Assembly (NCBI RefSeq): GCF_023078275.1
Contig: NC_062985.1
Span: 1,054,001-1,118,000 of the forward strand
Direction of reading: 5' to 3'
Length of the DNA stretch: 64,000 bases
From: Leguminivora glycinivorella
Taxonomy: Eukaryota; Arthropoda; Insecta; Lepidoptera; Tortricidae
In this document: positions 1 through 12,900 of the stretch, in pieces
Layout: the number at the start of each line of letters is the position of its first letter
How positions within the stretch are numbered: the first letter of the stretch is position 1
The notes under the pieces: generated by a model
Seen by the model: the letters and a program-made list of their open reading frames with translations, nothing else
Databases searched by the model: none
What the model was told of the DNA's origin: nothing
Program-made: the position numbers and the translations under genes

Positions 1-260
1 CCTAAATGGTCGCGCACCGTACGGTTTCAGAGGAATTTCCTCCCACGAACGCTCCGGCTGTGGAATGAGCTCCCTGTCGAGGTATTCCCGATGAACTACA
101 GTATGGGGTCCTTCAAAAAAGGAGTGTACAAGTTTCTAATGGGTCGGCAACGCGCACGTGACACCCCTTGAGTTGCGGGCGTCCATAGGTTGCGGTGACC
201 GCTTTCCATCAGGCGGGCCGTATACCTGTTTGCCACCGACGTGGTATAAAAAAAAAAAAA
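1..260 (+). mobile_element. Non-LTR retrotransposon 3' end with reverse-transcriptase C-terminus (cut by window edge)
   Basis: Frame 1 is open from base 1 to a stop at 169-171. It encodes a tail with LWNELPVEVFP and a following SFKKGVYKFL, the pattern that closes ORF2 of Jockey/CR1-like LINEs. A 3' UTR follows, containing GGCGGGCCGTATACCTGTTT and ending in an A-run at about 242-260. The same 3' UTR recurs near 16385, 24225, 35575, 37250, 39865, 51680 and 58985. The element lies inside an AP-3 beta intron and most of it is off the window. Non-LTR class is secure; clade is not. Confidence 0.7.
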
Positions 261-439
261 CTTAAGAGGTAAAACAAGAGGCGGTATTATCGCTAAAGAG
301 CGATCTCTTCCAGACAACCTAGGTAGTGGAGAATAATAAATTTAACCTTGTAAGTAGGTGTACTAAATGTAGACTTAGAGGAAATCTAGCACAAACTATA
401 CTACGCAAAACACATACATATATATATAACAAATTGACA

Positions 440-506
440 TTGACTGAACTAGCATGACAAATACGAACGTTTCCGAAGGAAACCCTTTTCGGACTACATC
501 TGTAAG
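440..506. repeat. Fragment of a MITE with ACTAGCATGACAAATACGAA arm
   Basis: The stretch carries the arm ACTAGCATGACAAATACGAA followed by a tail reading GGACTACATCTGTAAG. The same arm occurs near 7028-7165, 8570-8750, 18080-18175 and, with both arms facing each other, 51005-51135. It is a decayed copy of that palindromic family. Confidence 0.5.
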
Positions 507-555
507 TTGGTACGATTGCAATGACCAAGTTTTCTCGAATGATGCCGATGTATTT

Positions 556-782
556 TACCCCCGACGCAAAAACGAAGGGGTGTTATAAGTTTGACGTGTC
601 TGTCTGTCTGTGTGTGTGTCTGTCTGTGGCATCGTAGCTCCCGAACGGATGAACCTATTTAGATTTAGTTTTTTTTTGTCTGAAAGCTGAATCGGGAGTG
701 TTCTTAGCCATGTTTCATGAAAATCGGTCTACTACGTCGCAGTCGGGGGTTTTTTCAAAATTTTAATTTTGTGGTTAGGTTA
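556..782 (+). repeat. Interspersed repeat, 'ACCCCCGACGCAAAAACGA' family
   Basis: The unit starts ACCCCCGACGCAAAAACGA, runs through a CTGT-rich stretch, then ATGTTTCATGAAAATCGGTC, and ends TTTTGTGGTTAGGTTATT. The short ends (TAACC / GGTTA) are inverted, suggesting a non-autonomous DNA element. Other copies: 5313-5555, 5553-5770, 19084-19360, 30205-30412 (minus), 32238-32465, a partial at 10890-11022 and a decayed one at 35430-35575. No coding capacity. Confidence 0.65.
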
Positions 783-819
783 TTTATAGAAGTTCTTGGA
801 GATAAAGTACTATACTTAC

Positions 820-980
820 AAGTATGCTGACGTGTTTGTTAGGGGGCGCTTCTACCTCTTGCGCGGGCTCTCGTAGTCGCACGCCTTGTACCGTTTCTGG
901 GGGCGTGGGCAGGGGCCGGTAACCGGTCGCTGTGGTACCGATGTATTGGGATAGGGAGCCGAAGATGAACTGTTCGCGAT
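820..980 (-). CDS. rb (AP3B): AP-3 beta exon 16
   Basis: Codons about 602-655, reading DREQFIFGSLSQYIGTTATG, which matches the end of the adaptin trunk ('D+..F.LG.LS..I...A.GY'). The acceptor is CCCTCTCAG|ATCG and the donor CTT|GTAAGT. It enters in phase 1, completing GAT with the G from exon 15, and leaves in phase 0. It is the last exon visible. Confidence 0.9.
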
Positions 981-3900
981 CTGAGAGGGAATAATTGGTT
1001 ATTTTATTGTAAAGAATTTGATTTTGATCATGGACATGACTGGATCCGCGTATTTTTACCACCTTCCCTCGATTCTGATTGCGATATCTGGTAGCAAAAT
1101 GCCAGAGAACATGAAACAAAGCAATTAAGTATCAAACTAACTTTCATTAAGATAGCAGGATATATGTATAGTCCAATATCCGTGTGTACCTTCAAATCAA
1201 GAGTGAACAGGCATCTTCTGGGCGAGCTCACTCCGTCGTAAGCCACGTCTTTGCCTTTGGCTAGTCTGTGGCCAAGAGTAAGCCCATTTATAATATGTAT
1301 ATAAAAATAATAATACCTTTGAAATTGCTCTGACTCGGCGGCTTCGGTTTGTGGACGTGGAAAATCTCTGCCTTGTGTTTAGACAACTCGTTGTCCTGCA
1401 AACAATAATAATATTTAAATGTTTGATCTCACAGTAAAAACTTGTCATATACATATCGAAAACGAAACATTATTGACAGTATTATTTTTTTTCTAATCAT
1501 CTTATTAAATAAGCTATCTACCTACAAAATGTCAAGTTTCTAAGTCTTCTAGAAGTACCTAAACATTTTGATGATATATCAGTTACCTGTAATACAAAGC
1601 GTCGCAGCATACGCGCTCGGTCGCGTACGTCATAACTAGCATCGTAGTGTGCGAGAGTCATTACGTAGCGGCACACTGGGAGCGTGTCTGGTTGACTTAT
1701 CCCCAATTTTATATTTATTCCAATCATTTTACTAATCAAGTTATCTACTTACAAAATTTCAAGTTTCTAAGTCTTCTAGAAGTACCTAAACATTATGATG
1801 ATATATCAGTTACCTGCAATACAAAGCGCCGCAGCATACGCGCTCGGCCGCGTACGTCATAACTGGCGTCGTAGTGTGCGAGAGTCATTACGTAGCGGCA
1901 CACTAGTATCGTGTCTAGTTGACTTATCGCCAATTTTATATTTATTCCAATCATTTTACTAAACAAGCTATCTACCTACAAAATTTCAAGTTTCTAAGTC
2001 TTCTAGAAGTACCTAAACATTTTGATGATATATCAGTCACCTGTAATACAAAGCGCCGCAGCATACGCGCTCGGTCGCGTACGTCATAACTAGCGTCGTA
2101 GTGAGCGAGAGTCATTACGTAGCGGCACACTAGTATCGTGTCTGGTTGACTTATCGCCAATTTTATATTTATTCCAATCATTTTACTAAACAAGCTATCT
2201 ACCTACAAAATTTCAAGTTTCTAAGTCTTCTAGAAGTACCTAAACATTTTGATGATATATCAGTTACCTGTAATACAAAGCGTCGCAGCATACGCGCTCG
2301 GTCACGTACGTCATAACTAGCGTCGTAGTGTGCGAGAGTCATTACATAGCGACACACTGGCAGCGTGTCTGGTTGAGTGATTGATAACTTGACAGACAAG
2401 GATAGAAGCTGGAGTTTCACTAGTTCATCCTGAAAAAGAAAACTGTATCAATGTCTATACTTCGTTTCTTTTAAGATTAGAATTATCTGTCAAACGGGTA
2501 AACAAAGAAGCAGTGGTCGTAGACCTTCCTTCTTCGATTTCGGCCGATACCACTGATTTCTTGGAACTTATAACTTATAATACTATGTACATAAGATATT
2601 CGTCATGGGTGAAATTTAAAACGATCTTCAAACATGACTACAGGAAATGCATAAAAATAGTCTTAATGCGTGTCCGTTAGTAATCCATACTAATATTATA
2701 AATAGGAAAGTGTGTGTGTCTGTTTGTTTATCGTCTGTCAGACGTGATTTTTTAAGTGGAGATAGTTGAAAGGATGAAGAGTGATATAGGGTACTTTTTG
2801 TCTTTTTCTAACCCCCCCACTTTTCTAAAATGTGTGGGGGGGGGGCTGTTGCGCATATCAGTGATGCAGGACTTGTTTCGAAACAAAAACTCCGAACGTT
2901 CACTCAAGTCTTATACTTGACTCATATCACAGAATATTAGGACAAGTAGGTACTCCTTTGATGTTTACAAAATGCCGCCATTCTAAATTGTTACCTACAT
3001 TAACAAACGGACCGCACAGAAGCAGCCGACATTGAATTTTATTGCGCCGCGCGAAGGTCGACACCACTGAATGGGCCGCGAACTCGCGGCCGCCGACATG
3101 TACTTGTAGCGCGGCGATAGAATCGCGGGGTGAGCCGCCCCTGCTTATATTTAATGAAACTACGGTTGTAGTTTCATTAAATATAAGTGCTCACGTTATT
3201 TTGGAGGCCCCTCTTCAGGCATATATAGGAGTTCGCGCGGCAGCTAAACTCCGTGCACACCAACATGTCGCAGCAGTCGCGATTATAATGTGAGCACTAC
3301 CGTAGTTTCATTAAATACTAGCTTTTGCCCGCGGCTTCGCTCGCGTTAAATTCCAAATTTGCGGAATGCTCTATACTAACCCCCCCCCCATTTTAGGGAA
3401 GTGGGGGGTTAGAAAGAGACACAAAGTAGCCTCTGTCACTCTCCATCCCTTCAACTATCTCCACTTAAAAAATCACGTCAATTCGTGAAAGACGGACAAA
3501 CAAACAAACACACACTTTCCCATTTATAATACGGAACTTGACTGTAGTTAAAATAAAATTATACCGTGTACGAAATAAATCATCAGATAATTATAAGAAA
3601 AACAGAGACAGAAGTTATTTTTATAGCCAATTTCTATTTTATAAGTCAGGTAGAAATATATAAAGTAACTGAGTTGACCGTGACGTCACTCAATTCGATT
3701 TAGCAAGTCGTTTAAATTCGTTTTGAGAGTTCTTAAAAAAAAGAAGCTGATTTCCTTTTTCATCATCCTCCTTGCGTTATTCCGGCATTTGCCACGGCTC
3801 ATGGGAGCCTGGGGTCCGCTTTGACAACTAATCCCAAGATTTGGTGTAGGCACTAGTTTTACGAAAGCGACTGCCATCTGACCTTCCAACCCGAAGGGTA

Positions 3901-6900
3901 ACTAGACCTTATTGGAATTAGTCCGGTTTCCTCACGATGTTTTCCTTCACCGAAAAGCGACTGGCAAATATCAAAGACATTTCGCACATAAGTTCAGGAA
4001 AACTCATTGGTACGAGCCGGGTTCGAACCCGCGACCTCCGGATCGAAAGTCGCACGCTCTTACCGCTAGGCCACCAGCGCTTGTAAGTAGCCTATATTAG
4101 TATGGATTTGAATATGTCTAACGAAAGTTTAATATCTAAACTTGACTAAGGGCCCATTTAGACGGTACGAGAACTCGCATACATGCATGCATTACATTGA
4201 GGTATTTGATAGCTGTGCAAAATTGTATGTACCCTCAACAGCCCGCAATGTAACTATAGCCTGTCAACCAAATTTTGGCAGTAGCAATGTACATCAAACT
4301 AAAGTATGATATCCCTATGAAACGTACAAAAACCAGCAATGTACGTCAAACAGCCACAGATATTTTTTTTTCAAGGGGCTCGCTCCTTCCTTACGAATTA
4401 GATAATGTATTAAAAAGGGACGGATATGTGCTAGTTATTTCTCTTTTTGGTAGGACGGAGATTTCCACAGATAAGATACAAATGACACGCGAACTTCCAC
4501 CGATTTTCAAAACTAGTGGTGCTAGCCCGCGATTTTTCAAATTTGCCGCCTTTTTCTAGTGACAAGATTTGGTTGACGGTCTATAAACTCGCATGCGAGC
4601 TCGCACGCCGTCTAAATCAGGCCTTAGTGAAAACGTGAGAGCTAAACTTACCTGGTCCGCGAAGTTGCCAGCCATGTGAGCTAAGATGGCGGCCGCTCGG
4701 GGATGTTCGGCGCCGTGCTCTGCCACCAACCAAACCGCAGCCGCTCGTGCATTTGGTGCCAATCTGTACCAGTACAAATTGTATAGTCGACCAATTGGAA
4801 CCCTAGGCCACTGTAGAACTATGTCATAGTGACGTTATAGAATAGAATAGAATAGAATATAATTTATTTCAGTATAAAAACACAGTTATACAATGCATAC
4901 ACAATGAGATGAAAAAAAAGAAGACTTATAACTAACATGTACACTGTAGGTAATTACACTGAAAAAGGTGAACACTCAGCATAATGCCCGGTCCTACTGG
5001 AGTAGTACCCGACGCTGGTCTTCCGTGAACACCTGTAGGGAGCGTAGTTGCACGTAGCTATTTATAATTACTACATATAGGGTTATATACCTATATTTTA
5101 TACATATATGTACTTCACAAAATTTTATAAATCAGATTGTAAGAAATCTCTTACAGCTTGTCATTTAGACATGGTTGTACAGTGGACTAGGGTTCCAATT
5201 GGTTGACGGTACAACAGGGTATTTGACTGTTCTTAAAATAAAATATGTTATACCATACAAGAAATAAAGTATCAGATAATTATTAGAAAAACATGGACAG
5301 AAGTTATTTTTAACCCCCGACACAAAAACGACGGGGTGTTATAAGTTTGACGTGTCTGTCTGTCTGTCTGTTTGTCTGTGTGTGTCTGTCTGTGGCATCG
5401 TAGCTCCCGAACGGATGAACCGATTTCGATTTAGTTTTTTTTATTTGAAAGCTGTGTTAGTCGGGAGTGTTCTTAGCCATGTTTCATGAAAATCGGTCCA
5501 CTAGGTCGCGGTCGGGGGTTTTTCAAAATTTTAATTTTGTGGTTAGGTTATTAACCCCCGACACAAAAACGACGGGGTGTTATAAGTTTGACGTGTCTGT
5601 CTGTCTGTGTGTGTGTGTCTGTCTGTGGCATCGTAGCTTCCGATCGGATGCACCGATTTAGATTTACTTTTTTTTGTTTGAAAGCGGAGTTAATCGACAA
5701 TGTTCTTAGCCATGTTTCATGAAAATCGGTCTACTATGTCGCGGTTGGGGGTTTTTTCAAAAAAAATTAAATCGAATTTCAATGTCTATTTAATAAGTCA
5801 GGAAGAAATATATAAAGTAACTGAATTGACCGTGACGTCACTCAATTCGATTTCATATTAATTCCATATTAGCAAGTCGTTAAGTCGTTCAAATTCGTTT
5901 TGACAGTTCTTAAAAAGAAGCTGATTTGACTAAAGGCAAGTCTATTATTAGATTTGGAAACTTCTCCAAAACTCTTAACCCCTTGAGCGCCTTGTTCCAG
6001 ATCTGTCCCAGGCAATTTAGCAATTTTTTGACAACGGCGTTCCAGGGGTTAAATAAATAAATAAATAATAAATAAATATTATAGGACATTCTTACACAGA
6101 TTGACTGAGTTCCACGGTAAGCTCAAGAAGGCTTGTGTTGCAGGTACTCAGACAACGATATATATAATATATAAATACTTATATACATAGAAAACATCCA
6201 TGACTCAGGAACAAATATCTGTGCTCATCACACAAATAAATGCCCTTACCGGGATTCGAACCCGGGACCGCGGCGTAGCAGGCAGGGCCACTACCGACTG
6301 CGCCAGACCGGTCGTCAGTCTAGTCTTAAAAAGGTTTTATCAGAGTTTTGTGTAAATCTAACCTGTCAGAACGCAGCAGTTTGGCTGCTCGAGCGACGGC
6401 AGCTCGCGCCGAGGTGGCCCCACCACCCACCACTCGCTTCACCACCACAACCGCTTCGCAAACCACCCACTCTGATACAAAAAAAATACAATACTTATTA
6501 ACAAATCGGAAAATAAAAGAAAAAAAATAACGTTCATATTTATGTAGTTTCTGTTTGATCCAATGGTTGACTGGTAGAGAATGCCTTAAGGCATTAAGTC
6601 CGCCATTTGTACAATTTTATGTCGTGCAATAAAGTCTAAGGGCCGGTTGAATCAAACCATCTGTCATCGTTAAAGCGTTCGTTAAATTGTATTGTATGGG
6701 AAGTTCCATAGTCGTCTGCTGCGTGACGATGATGTGTCTGTCAAATGTGTCGCTTAACTTCAAACCTGGGTAAATCCATTCTGCTTTAAGGTTGAATATA
6801 TAAAAAATATAATATGATCTGAAAGATTATCAACCTTATAGCAGAATGGATTTACCCACTTTTGAAGTTAATCGACACAAATGTGGTTGATGCAACTGGC

Positions 6901-9900
6901 CCTAAATAAATAAATAAATATTTCGTTACAACTATGATTATAGTCTACTTTAAACTTGACATATAGGTATATTAGGTTTAAATTTGGATCAGATCACGCA
7001 TTCCCTGTTTCAATTCGATATATTATGTACAGATGTAGTTCGAAAAGGGTTCCCTTCGTATTTTTCCGGAAACGTTCGTATTTGTCATGCTAGTTCAGTC
7101 AATGTCAGTACATCTTGTACTGAGACTGACTGAAATAGCATGGCTAGACATGCGCGCCGCTCGGAAAAAATCGGGCGGCGGCGCGCCTCGAAAAAATCGT
7201 TGGCGGCGGCGTAACGCCGGCGGCGTGAGATTTTTTTTCAACTTTTTAAATATCACTTTCATGGGGTTAAATATTAATGAAAATCTTATTTATAGTATAT
7301 TATGCAACCGTTTTTTAAGACACTGAGTAAAAAAAGTGACAGGCATGGGTACCAGCAGCAGTGTCCCTTTTTATATGGCATTCGTGGATCTTAACAAACC
7401 TTTCGATACGGTCAGTAGAGAGGGTCTCTACGATGTTCTCGTCCGTATTGGGTGTCTACCAACTCATTGATACGTGCGTTCCACGAGAATATGAAAGGTA
7501 CCGTCATGTTCGATGGTGAAGCATCGGCGGCTTTTGATATGAGGCGCGGCGTAAGACAAGGTTGCGTTCTGGCGCCAACGCTCTTTGGTATTTTCTTTTC
7601 GCAACTCCTCAGGGCAGCTTTTGATGAATGCGATGTCGGACCCATCCATGTGCACACCAGAAAGGATGGGAAGTTATTCAACATCAACCTCCTAAAGTCA
7701 ACTAGGAAGCGGTATGATGTATTAGTCCGTGAACTGCTGTATGCTGGTGACGCTGCACTTGTCGCAAACTCGGAAGAAGAGCTACAAGAGTTGGTAACAG
7801 GTTTGGTCGTGCATGCCGAGCTGTTTCAATGAGCGTGAACACCAAGAAAACTGTAATAATGGTCCAGGGCACCGATGTACCACCAGCAATCACACTTGAT
7901 CAAGTAACGCTTCAGTCTGTTGATAATGTTTGTTATCTGGGATCAACCACAACATCAAACTACTGCAACAATAAGGAAATAGATACCCACATTGGAAAGG
8001 CCGCAACAACTTTTGGAAAACTCTCTAAGCGAGTTTGGGCTAATAACAAGCTTACAATTTCCACCAAAGTTCACGTTTACAAAGCCTACGTCCTTAGTAT
8101 CCTGCTGTACGCGTCAGAAACGTGGACCACCTATTCCAAACAAGAGCGTCGCTTAAATGCATTTCACATGCGTTGCCTTCGAACCATAATAGGAGTGTAA
8201 CTTGGAAGGATCGGGTTACCGGAAGCAGTACTGTCCCCATCTCTGGTCTGGCGCTCCGCAATACCAGCTCCTTCCGCTTGACTCCATCATCCAACGGCGG
8301 CGGGCAGTTTGGTTTGTCAGCAAATTTATTGACGGCTTAGATTAGAACCTGTCAGCCTTCGCACCGCCGTTGGAATGTGTAGAACATTCAAAGAGAGCGT
8401 TTATACAATGGGGATATTAGGAAGAGCTTTTTGTATTCCACCGTCTCAAATTGTTACCCACAGCACTCGCCATTTTTGACCTCTCATAAGCAACGGTTAA
8501 TTGCATAAAATACTATAATGAAACTAAAGGGACACGGGGTACGCGCGTTTCATTCGTTTGTTTATATTCAATGGATTTTAATATTATTAATCTCGTATGG
8601 TTCTCTATTTCGGCGCGAAATTCAAACTATCGGCGGCGGCGGCGGCGCGCTGGCTCCTTTCAGCGGCGGCGCGCATGTCTAAGCATGACACGTTCGTACG
8701 TGTCCGTAACAATACGCAAGCAAATCTTTTCGCACTACATCTGTATTAACTACAAACAGATAGTGGTTACCTGTGTGGTGACGGGTTAAGAATTTCACCA
8801 CTCCCTTTCTTCCCGTGGGTGTCGTAGAAGGCGACTGTGGGATATGGGTTAAATTGTGGCGTAGGCGAGAGGCTGGCAACCTGTCACTGCAATGTCACAG
8901 TTTCGTTTTCTTTCAACCCCTTATATGCCAAGAGTGGCACTGAAGCTTAAGTAGTTTCATGTGCTCTGCCTACCCCTTTATGGGATACAGGCGTGATCGT
9001 ATGTATGTATAGATAGTGGCAACTATGGGATGTAAAACTTACCATCTTTACTGCTGAGTAACTTTAGAAGACCATTCAAGCAGGTCTCAGCTTCGCCTTG
9101 TATGGCCACGGCCAATCGCCCGATAGCTTGGATAGTGGCCCCAGCAAACACCTACAAAAACATAGATTTAGTAGAAACTGTTAATATTCTTTTTAAATAT
9201 TGATTGATCAAGAAAGCTAGCACGATGGAATAAATGGAACTTTAATTTAAACTTTCACGATTTTTACACACAGGACTTGGGGCCCATTTAGACGGTACGA
9301 GAACTAGCACATTGCGGTATTGCATGGCTGTGCAATTGTATGTACCCTCAACAGCCCGCAATGTAACTAAAATCGCATGCGAGTTCGCATGCCGTCTAAA
9401 TCAGGCCTTAATCGCGTATAACTAAGTTGTCAACAGGGCCCCATTTCTCGAAAGATATTAGTCTAATAATATTAGTGTGTAGTCATGGCAACCCATACGA
9501 TTTGACAGTTCGTGGACTAATATTATTAGTCTAATATCGTTCGAGAAATGGGCCCCAGACCTCCGACATTTCTCCTAGGTACTTATTCTGTTGCGAATAA
9601 ACTAACTTACAACTAATGCAGTAGTGCCGAAAGAGAAAGCGATTTATAGTTCAACGTTTGACTATGAACTAAAACTCGCTCACGCTATCATAGCGTCTCT
9701 TCTCGCTTTTGGTGGGACTAGAGCTTAAGGTTATCGGCGATAGAAACGAACAAAAGAAAGTTGCTCCTAGGGTTGCAAATAGAAAAAAAAACAAATGTTT
9801 TTTTTCAGAATTGTGAAAAAAAAACATGAAAAAATAAACCGAGCATCATTGTTTTTTTTTCTAAATATGGTTTTTTTCAGATGAACAAATAATACGACTA

Positions 9901-12900
9901 TAATTGTTTTTCGTGATTTGTAACGTTTCAATAACAATAACGTACATTTTAATTCGATAAACATTCAGTATACAAACGTTTATTCGGGAATCCCCGATGA
10001 AGCTCGGAGCGTGGAGAGGCCGTGGTGTTATCAACAGTAAATTGCGACAACTGCTAACTTCAGATTTCGTAAATGTTAGTTTGTTAAAACTAGAAATTAA
10101 AATTATTAATTGAAATTAGTTTAATAGTTAACATAAAGTCCGAAAAACCGTATAAAAGTATTGCCTACTTTGCAAATTTTGAAATTTAGCACTTTAGAAA
10201 AAAAAACATACTCCAGAAAATATTCTGTATTTTTTTTCAAGTTTTTTTTTTTCAAGCCCGAACGACGTAGACCATGACGTAGGTCTGGAACTCGCTAAGG
10301 ACCACAGCGGCACTGGTCTCCGTAGCCCAGGTTTTTCAGGATCTCCAACATTAGTAGTGTGATGTGTGTGGGTAGTCTAGGGTGACTACCGATGTGCACA
10401 CACGGTAGTAAACAAGAAGGTATACCTTATCAGAGCAGGTGAGGTAGGTCTGGAACCCGTTAAGGACCACAGCGGCACTGGTCTCCGTAGACAGGTTTGT
10501 CAGGATCTCCAACTTTAGTAGTGTGATGTGTGTGGGTAGTCTAAGGAGGCTACAGATGTGCACACACGGCAGTAAACATGAAGGTATACCTTATCAGAGC
10601 AGGTGACGTAGGTCTGGAACTCACGAAGGACCACAGCGGCACTGGTCTCCGTAGCCAGGTTTGTCAGGATCTCCAGTTTGAGTAGCTTGAGGTGTGTGGG
10701 GTCGGAATTGCGAACGAAGAAAGACTTCAGGAACGGCTCGAATAGAGTCTGAAACAAGATTGTATATTAATAACCTAACCACAAAACTAAACATACATAC
10801 ATACAATCACGCCTGTATCCCATAAAGGGGTAGGCAGAGCACATGAAACTACTAAAGTCTCAGTGCCACTCTTGGCAATTAAGGGGTTGAAAGAAAACGA
10901 AAAAACTAAAATTTTGAAAAAAGCCCCGACCACGACATAGTGGACCAATTTTCATGAAATATGGCTAAGAACGCTCCCGACTAGCTTTCAAACAAAAAAC
11001 ATGAAATCTAAATCGGTAAGTTACTAGCTTTCGCCCGTGGCTTCGCTCGCGTTATAGCTGGGACGCTATTGCACAACACCCTGCATTTTATGATTAAGCA
11101 CTGAGACTTGGCACAGGTTGTTCCTTGGGTGGCCCTGAGTAGATAAAGATCGGGAGGCATCGAGAGCCCCCCTTAATTTAGGAGGGAGGAGGGGGGGAAG
11201 GCTGGCGCCTCCGCGCTTCCTTTGAAACCATATTTCTCTAAAACTATACAAAATAGGGCATGCGATATATCATTTTCGGATAAGTGAAGGACGAGGAATT
11301 CATTTTTGGAACAAAACAAATGTACTTTAGAACAAAAATACAAAAAAAAATGGGAAAATCTTAAAACGAGATTTTTTTTTATACATATTATTGCGCGTTT
11401 TATAAAAACCGTAATAGTTATTTTAAAATAAAAAATACTATTTAATAGCTACATTTATCTAGTTTTAGAAAATGTATAGTTTGTTATAGAAATATATTAC
11501 AGGACGAGTGATAAAAAATAATTTACATCGCCCGATAGGGTGATTTGAATGCTCATTTCAATAAGTTTTGTCAATGATTTCAGGTATAATCACTATTTTT
11601 AACACACGAAAGCCGTAACCATTGTAGTTTATCGCTATTTTAGTGATTAATGTACTTAAAATTAAAAAAAATACAAAAATTTTAAAAAATATTAAAAATG
11701 CGATATTAATTTTTTTTAACATTATCCTATTTTGTTCTTTCTACACAATATATATCTAAAAGCAATAAATATCAATAAAAAGCCACATTTATGCAGTTTA
11801 TAAAAATATATAGTTTGTTACATAAATATATTACGAAACGCGTGATAAAAAATAATGAAAATGAAAATTTTAATGTACGGGTCAGCTTGCATTATTCGAT
11901 GAGGTGAGGTAAAGGTACTACCCGCTGTGCAGTTGAGTTCGTCTAGTAATACAGAAAAATACTTATTCTAATAACGTTTACACACGACCCAGTACAGAAA
12001 ATTGTAAAAGTCCTATAATATTTATTTTGATTGTAAAATAAAATTGCATGTGACTTATAATGTAAAAGAAAAATTGTCTTAATCACGTTCTCCTCTCCTA
12101 AAGCAGTTCTGCATGCATAGGCTTGAAGATTTTTTAGTTTACTAGCAGAACTTAGTTACTTCCTTTGGGCACCCTTAAATCGGTTTTACCCATCCATAAA
12201 AGATAAAATAAAAATCGTCATATTCTTCCTTTCAGTATCAATGATAGTTAGTTATTGCGCAATAGTGCCATAAAAAATAAACTAGATTCGTATTAGTTAG
12301 CATTAAACATTAATGATTTTTGAACTAAGACATTGCTTTTGTACAAAGGAGAACCTCAAAAAATGGTCCGACTAGACGAAAACATGTGTATCGGGGCTAG
12401 TACTCAAGGCTCTCAAAAAGTGTAGCTATTTTGAGTTATTCAAATAAAACAACATGAATAGTCTGAATTTAATTATGTATACACCGTGTTTCACTTAACA
12501 CTAAAAACCTGAAAACTGTTTGTTCAGAATCGAGAGTAGAATCGATTGAGCTATATCTTGATGGGGGTAATATTTTTTGTTTTAATTTGTATTTTTAGTT
12601 ATTGTTTACGTGCCCATTCTACAAATTCGTAATACAACATTGTGCATATCATATTGTTAGAGGTTGTATACCTTTTTCAGTATTTAAGGGTATTAATACT
12701 GGCTGGTTACTTGGACGATTATTTTTTCCGCTATTATCATAAGTCATAACAAATTGAACTAGTACCTAATTACAACCTTGTCATTTTGAATGTTAGGTTT
12801 AAATTTGCTTACTGCGTCACCTGTCCAATTTGAAGTTTACTGTGACACAGGTTAAAGTGCTTTACAGTGACATAGCTGTCTATTGGTAAACCTTATGTTG

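Larger units (their letters stand above)
1518..2429 (-). repeat. Four-copy tandem array of AP-3 exon 14, period 227 bp
   Basis: Copies start at 2429, 2202, 1975 and 1748, a spacing of exactly 227 bp (162-bp exon plus 65-bp intron). Each copy is followed by the same intron segment, rich in CTAGAAGTACC and ATATATCA. The first copy in transcript order is the canonical exon; the other three share a different 5' third. Confidence 0.95.

Noticed and set aside
1518..2429. CRISPR-like regular spacing
   Set aside because: Period 227 bp with long near-identical coding units in a eukaryotic gene; it is exon duplication.
7087..7326. Arg/Gly-rich 79-codon ORF
   Set aside because: Spans a MITE arm and a GGCGGC tract; the composition follows the repeat, not coding constraint.
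9436..9556. microRNA precursor
   Set aside because: The hairpin is a symmetrical MITE with GC-rich ends and many hairpin MITEs lie nearby; nothing distinguishes it as a miRNA.
10262..10540. Alternative use of the exon 10 copies
   Set aside because: The available acceptor AG gives the wrong phase and the 5' part of the exon is missing.
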